This document shows positions 5,528 to 6,832 of a DNA stretch of 6,832 nt, in pieces. Origin of the DNA: Moraxellaceae bacterium (GTDB lineage: Bacteria > Pseudomonadota > Gammaproteobacteria > Pseudomonadales > Moraxellaceae); the NCBI GenBank assembly GCA_021156385.1, contig JAJNDL010000066.1, forward strand, positions 1 to 6,832, in the 5' to 3' direction. The notes below the pieces were generated by a model. It saw only the letters and a program-made list of their open reading frames with translations, was not told the DNA's origin and searched no databases. The translations under genes and the position numbers were made by a program. Numbering within the stretch: the stretch's first letter is position 1; every line of letters starts with the position of its first letter.

Positions 5528-6832
5528 ATGACGCAGATCCAGATCCCCGGCTACACCCTGAGGCGCAAGCTCGGCCAGGGCGGCATGGCGGCGGTGTTCC
5601 TGGCGGTGCAGGAGTCCTTCGGGCGCGAGGTGGCGCTGAAGATCATGACGCCGTCGCTGGCCAAGGAGCCCGACTTCGCGGAACGTTTCCTGCGCGAGGC
5701 GCGCACCATGGCCAGCCTCTCGCATCCGCACATCATCACGGTCCACGACGTCGGCCAGGCCGGCACCCTCTACTACTACGCCATGGCCGCGCTCACCGGC
5801 GGCGACCTCACCTCGCGCATCCGCGGCGGCGGACTCACGCCGCACGAGGCACTGCGCGTCGCGCTGCAGGTGGCCGACGCGCTGGCCTACGCGCACGAGC
5901 AAGGCATCGTGCACCGCGACATCAAGCCGGACAACGTGCTCTTCCGCGAGGTCGACGACGCTGCCGTACTCACCGACTTCGGCATCGCCAAGAACCTGAA
6001 CAACAACCAGAACCAGCTCACCCAGGCCGGCTCCACCGTGGGCACGCCGAAGTACATGAGCCCCGAGCAGGCCCGCGGCCAGCGCCTCGACGGCCGCTCC
6101 GACCTCTACAGCCTCGGCATCATGCTCTACGAGATGCTGACCGGCCTGCCGCCCTTCCAGGCGGCCGAAGCCGTGACGCTGGCCATCATGCACTGCCAGG
6201 AGCCAGTGCCGCGGTTGCCGGCCGAGCTCGCACGCTTCCAGCCCCTGCTCGACCGCCTGCTCGCCAAGGAGCCCGCACAGCGGCCGGCCGACGGCCGCCT
6301 GCTCATGACCGAACTCGACGCCCTGCTCAATCCGCAGCGGCCCGCCGCCGCGCCGCGCCCGGCCACCGGCAATACCGACGCCACACTGGTGGCACCGGCC
6401 GTGCGCTCGCCGACACCAACGGCCGTGCGTCCGCCGCCTCCGCCCTACCAGCCCTTCTTCAGCGTCGAGGAGGAGGAAAGCGGCGGCTTCTTCAGCAAGA
6501 GCTATGCCCTGCGCGCCGCGTTTTCCTGCGACGACTACGAGGAATTCAAGCAGCAGCTGACGGCGCTGCAGAAGGAGCTGTGGGACTGGCTGGAGAAGCG
6601 CAAGCGCAAGGCGCACCGGCTGGATGTCACCGTGCAGGCGCATCCGTGGATACAGGGGCGCGTGCGCGAAGTGATGCTGCGCGCGCGCGGCGAGAATTCG
6701 CCGCTCGGCAAGCTGCGCCGAAATTTGCACGGCCGAGGGTTGCCAAACCGGAACTCGCCGGTAATATACGCGGCTCTTGTGGCCACCCCTCTTTCTGGCC
6801 ACATACGGGTCGTTAGCTCAGTCGGTAGAGCA
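5528..6832 (+). CDS. Hanks-type Ser/Thr protein kinase, 3' end unresolved
   Basis: A eukaryotic-like Ser/Thr kinase with a complete catalytic core at about 9-266: Gly-rich loop GQGGMA (16-21), ATP-binding Lys38 in VALK, alpha-C Glu57, catalytic HRD with Asp131, Lys133 and Asn136, DFG with Asp150, an activation loop with Thr165, Ser169, Thr170 and Thr173, and the SPEQ/DLYSLG blocks. It should be active. A Pro-rich linker (about 268-309, with five Pro at 302-306) leads to a C-terminal region I do not recognise (310 to about 397): acidic EEEE, then FSCDDYEEFKQQL and a charged helix. No membrane helix is seen, so it is probably cytosolic. The start is supported by GGAAGAG upstream, and the Gly-rich loop follows at the usual distance. 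The frame has no stop up to the last base. Two CGA codons (6719 and 6734) are one transition from TGA, and codon use degrades from there, so the real protein probably ends at about 397-402 residues. Confidence 0.9.
   Translation, partial: MTQIQIPGYTLRRKLGQGGMAAVFLAVQESFGREVALKIMTPSLAKEPDFAERFLREARTMASLSHPHIITVHDVGQAGTLYYYAMAALTGGDLTSRIRGGGLTPHEALRVALQVADALAYAHEQGIVHRDIKPDNVLFREVDDAAVLTDFGIAKNLNNNQNQLTQAGSTVGTPKYMSPEQARGQRLDGRSDLYSLGIMLYEMLTGLPPFQAAEAVTLAIMHCQEPVPRLPAELARFQPLLDRLLAKEPAQRPADGRLLMTELDALLNPQRPAAAPRPATGNTDATLVAPAVRSPTPTAVRPPPPPYQPFFSVEEEESGGFFSKSYALRAAFSCDDYEEFKQQLTALQKELWDWLEKRKRKAHRLDVTVQAHPWIQGRVREVMLRARGENSPLGKLRRNLHGRGLPNRNSPVIYAALVATPLSGHIRVVSSVGRA
6740..6767 (+). promoter_or_regulatory. 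Promoter of the tRNA gene
   Basis: TTGCCA (6740-6745) and TAATAT (6762-6767) are spaced by 16 bases. A GC-rich discriminator (CGCGGC) follows, a feature of stable-RNA promoters under stringent control. Transcription would start near 6774, about 30 bases before the tRNA. The site lies within the still-open kinase frame. Confidence 0.7.
6778..6803 (+). repeat. Hairpin in the tRNA 5' leader
   Basis: TGTGGCC (6778-6784) pairs perfectly with GGCCACA (6797-6803) around a 12-base pyrimidine-rich loop, ending three bases before the mature tRNA. It could present the leader to RNase P or another nuclease. The two arms also carry a direct repeat, TGGCCAC (6780-6786 and 6796-6802). Confidence 0.5.
6807..6832 (+). 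tRNA. tRNA-Lys, 5' part (probable)
   Basis: The last 26 bases form the start of a tRNA: a seven-base acceptor strand GGGTCGT, TA at positions 8-9, D-stem GCTC pairing with GAGC, a D-loop AGTCGGTA with the invariant GG, and A26. Acceptor and D-arm match proteobacterial tRNA-Lys (UUU) as I remember it. The anticodon lies outside the window, so the Lys identity rests on similarity only. A promoter with a GC-rich discriminator precedes it. Confidence 0.85.

Noticed and set aside
3772..5529. 585-codon minus-strand ORF opposite the lipase gene
   Set aside because: Its protein is rich in His, Val, Ala and Gly without motifs, and the plus-strand frame carries an intact patatin active site.
5225..6802. 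525-codon minus-strand ORF opposite the kinase gene
   Set aside because: It spans the terminator and the tRNA promoter and has no motif; the plus-strand kinase has every catalytic motif.
5476..6816. 446-codon plus-strand ORF overlapping the kinase gene
   Set aside because: It is a different frame from the kinase, Arg/Ala/Pro/His-rich with no domain, and ends within the tRNA by chance.

Overview
The window is GC-rich with a strong preference for G or C at third codon positions. The genes look gammaproteobacterial, in the broad Xanthomonadales/Nevskiales style: an AsmA-type envelope protein, YjbQ, a DUF3336-patatin lipase, a Hanks-type Ser/Thr kinase, and a tRNA start matching the familiar Lys type of Proteobacteria. 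Taxonomy below class is a guess. I see no transposase, integrase, CRISPR array or plasmid gene. It reads as an ordinary chromosomal stretch with some unusual details in its regulatory and junction sequences.

Layout. Bases 1-298 hold no gene I can support and include an AT-rich island at about 183-250. Bases 299-844 (minus) carry a doubtful orphan ORF with a strong Shine-Dalgarno match but codon use unlike the other genes. After a 241-base spacer, a 703-residue AsmA-family protein (1086-3197, plus) runs convergently, with a 3-base gap, into yjbQ (3201-3617, minus). yjbQ and a patatin-like lipase (3823-5334, plus) diverge from a 205-base intergenic region. That region carries two near-identical GACC-N4-GGTC inverted repeats 31 bp apart, which look like operators for an unseen TetR-type regulator. 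The lipase gene is followed by a perfect 19-bp hairpin terminator (5351-5391). A kinase gene with its own promoter starts at 5528. A tRNA promoter, a leader hairpin and the first 26 bases of a probable tRNA-Lys gene close the window.

How the genes relate. Each gene or divergent pair seems to have its own control region, so this is not one operon. AsmA-like proteins and patatin lipases both touch envelope or lipid metabolism, but no shared pathway can be shown. The most unusual point is the 3' end of the kinase: its frame has no stop codon before the window ends and runs through the tRNA promoter into the tRNA itself. Two CGA codons just before the promoter are each one transition from TGA, so a lost stop, or a sequencing error, is likely. 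I did not find a convincing new multi-gene system here.
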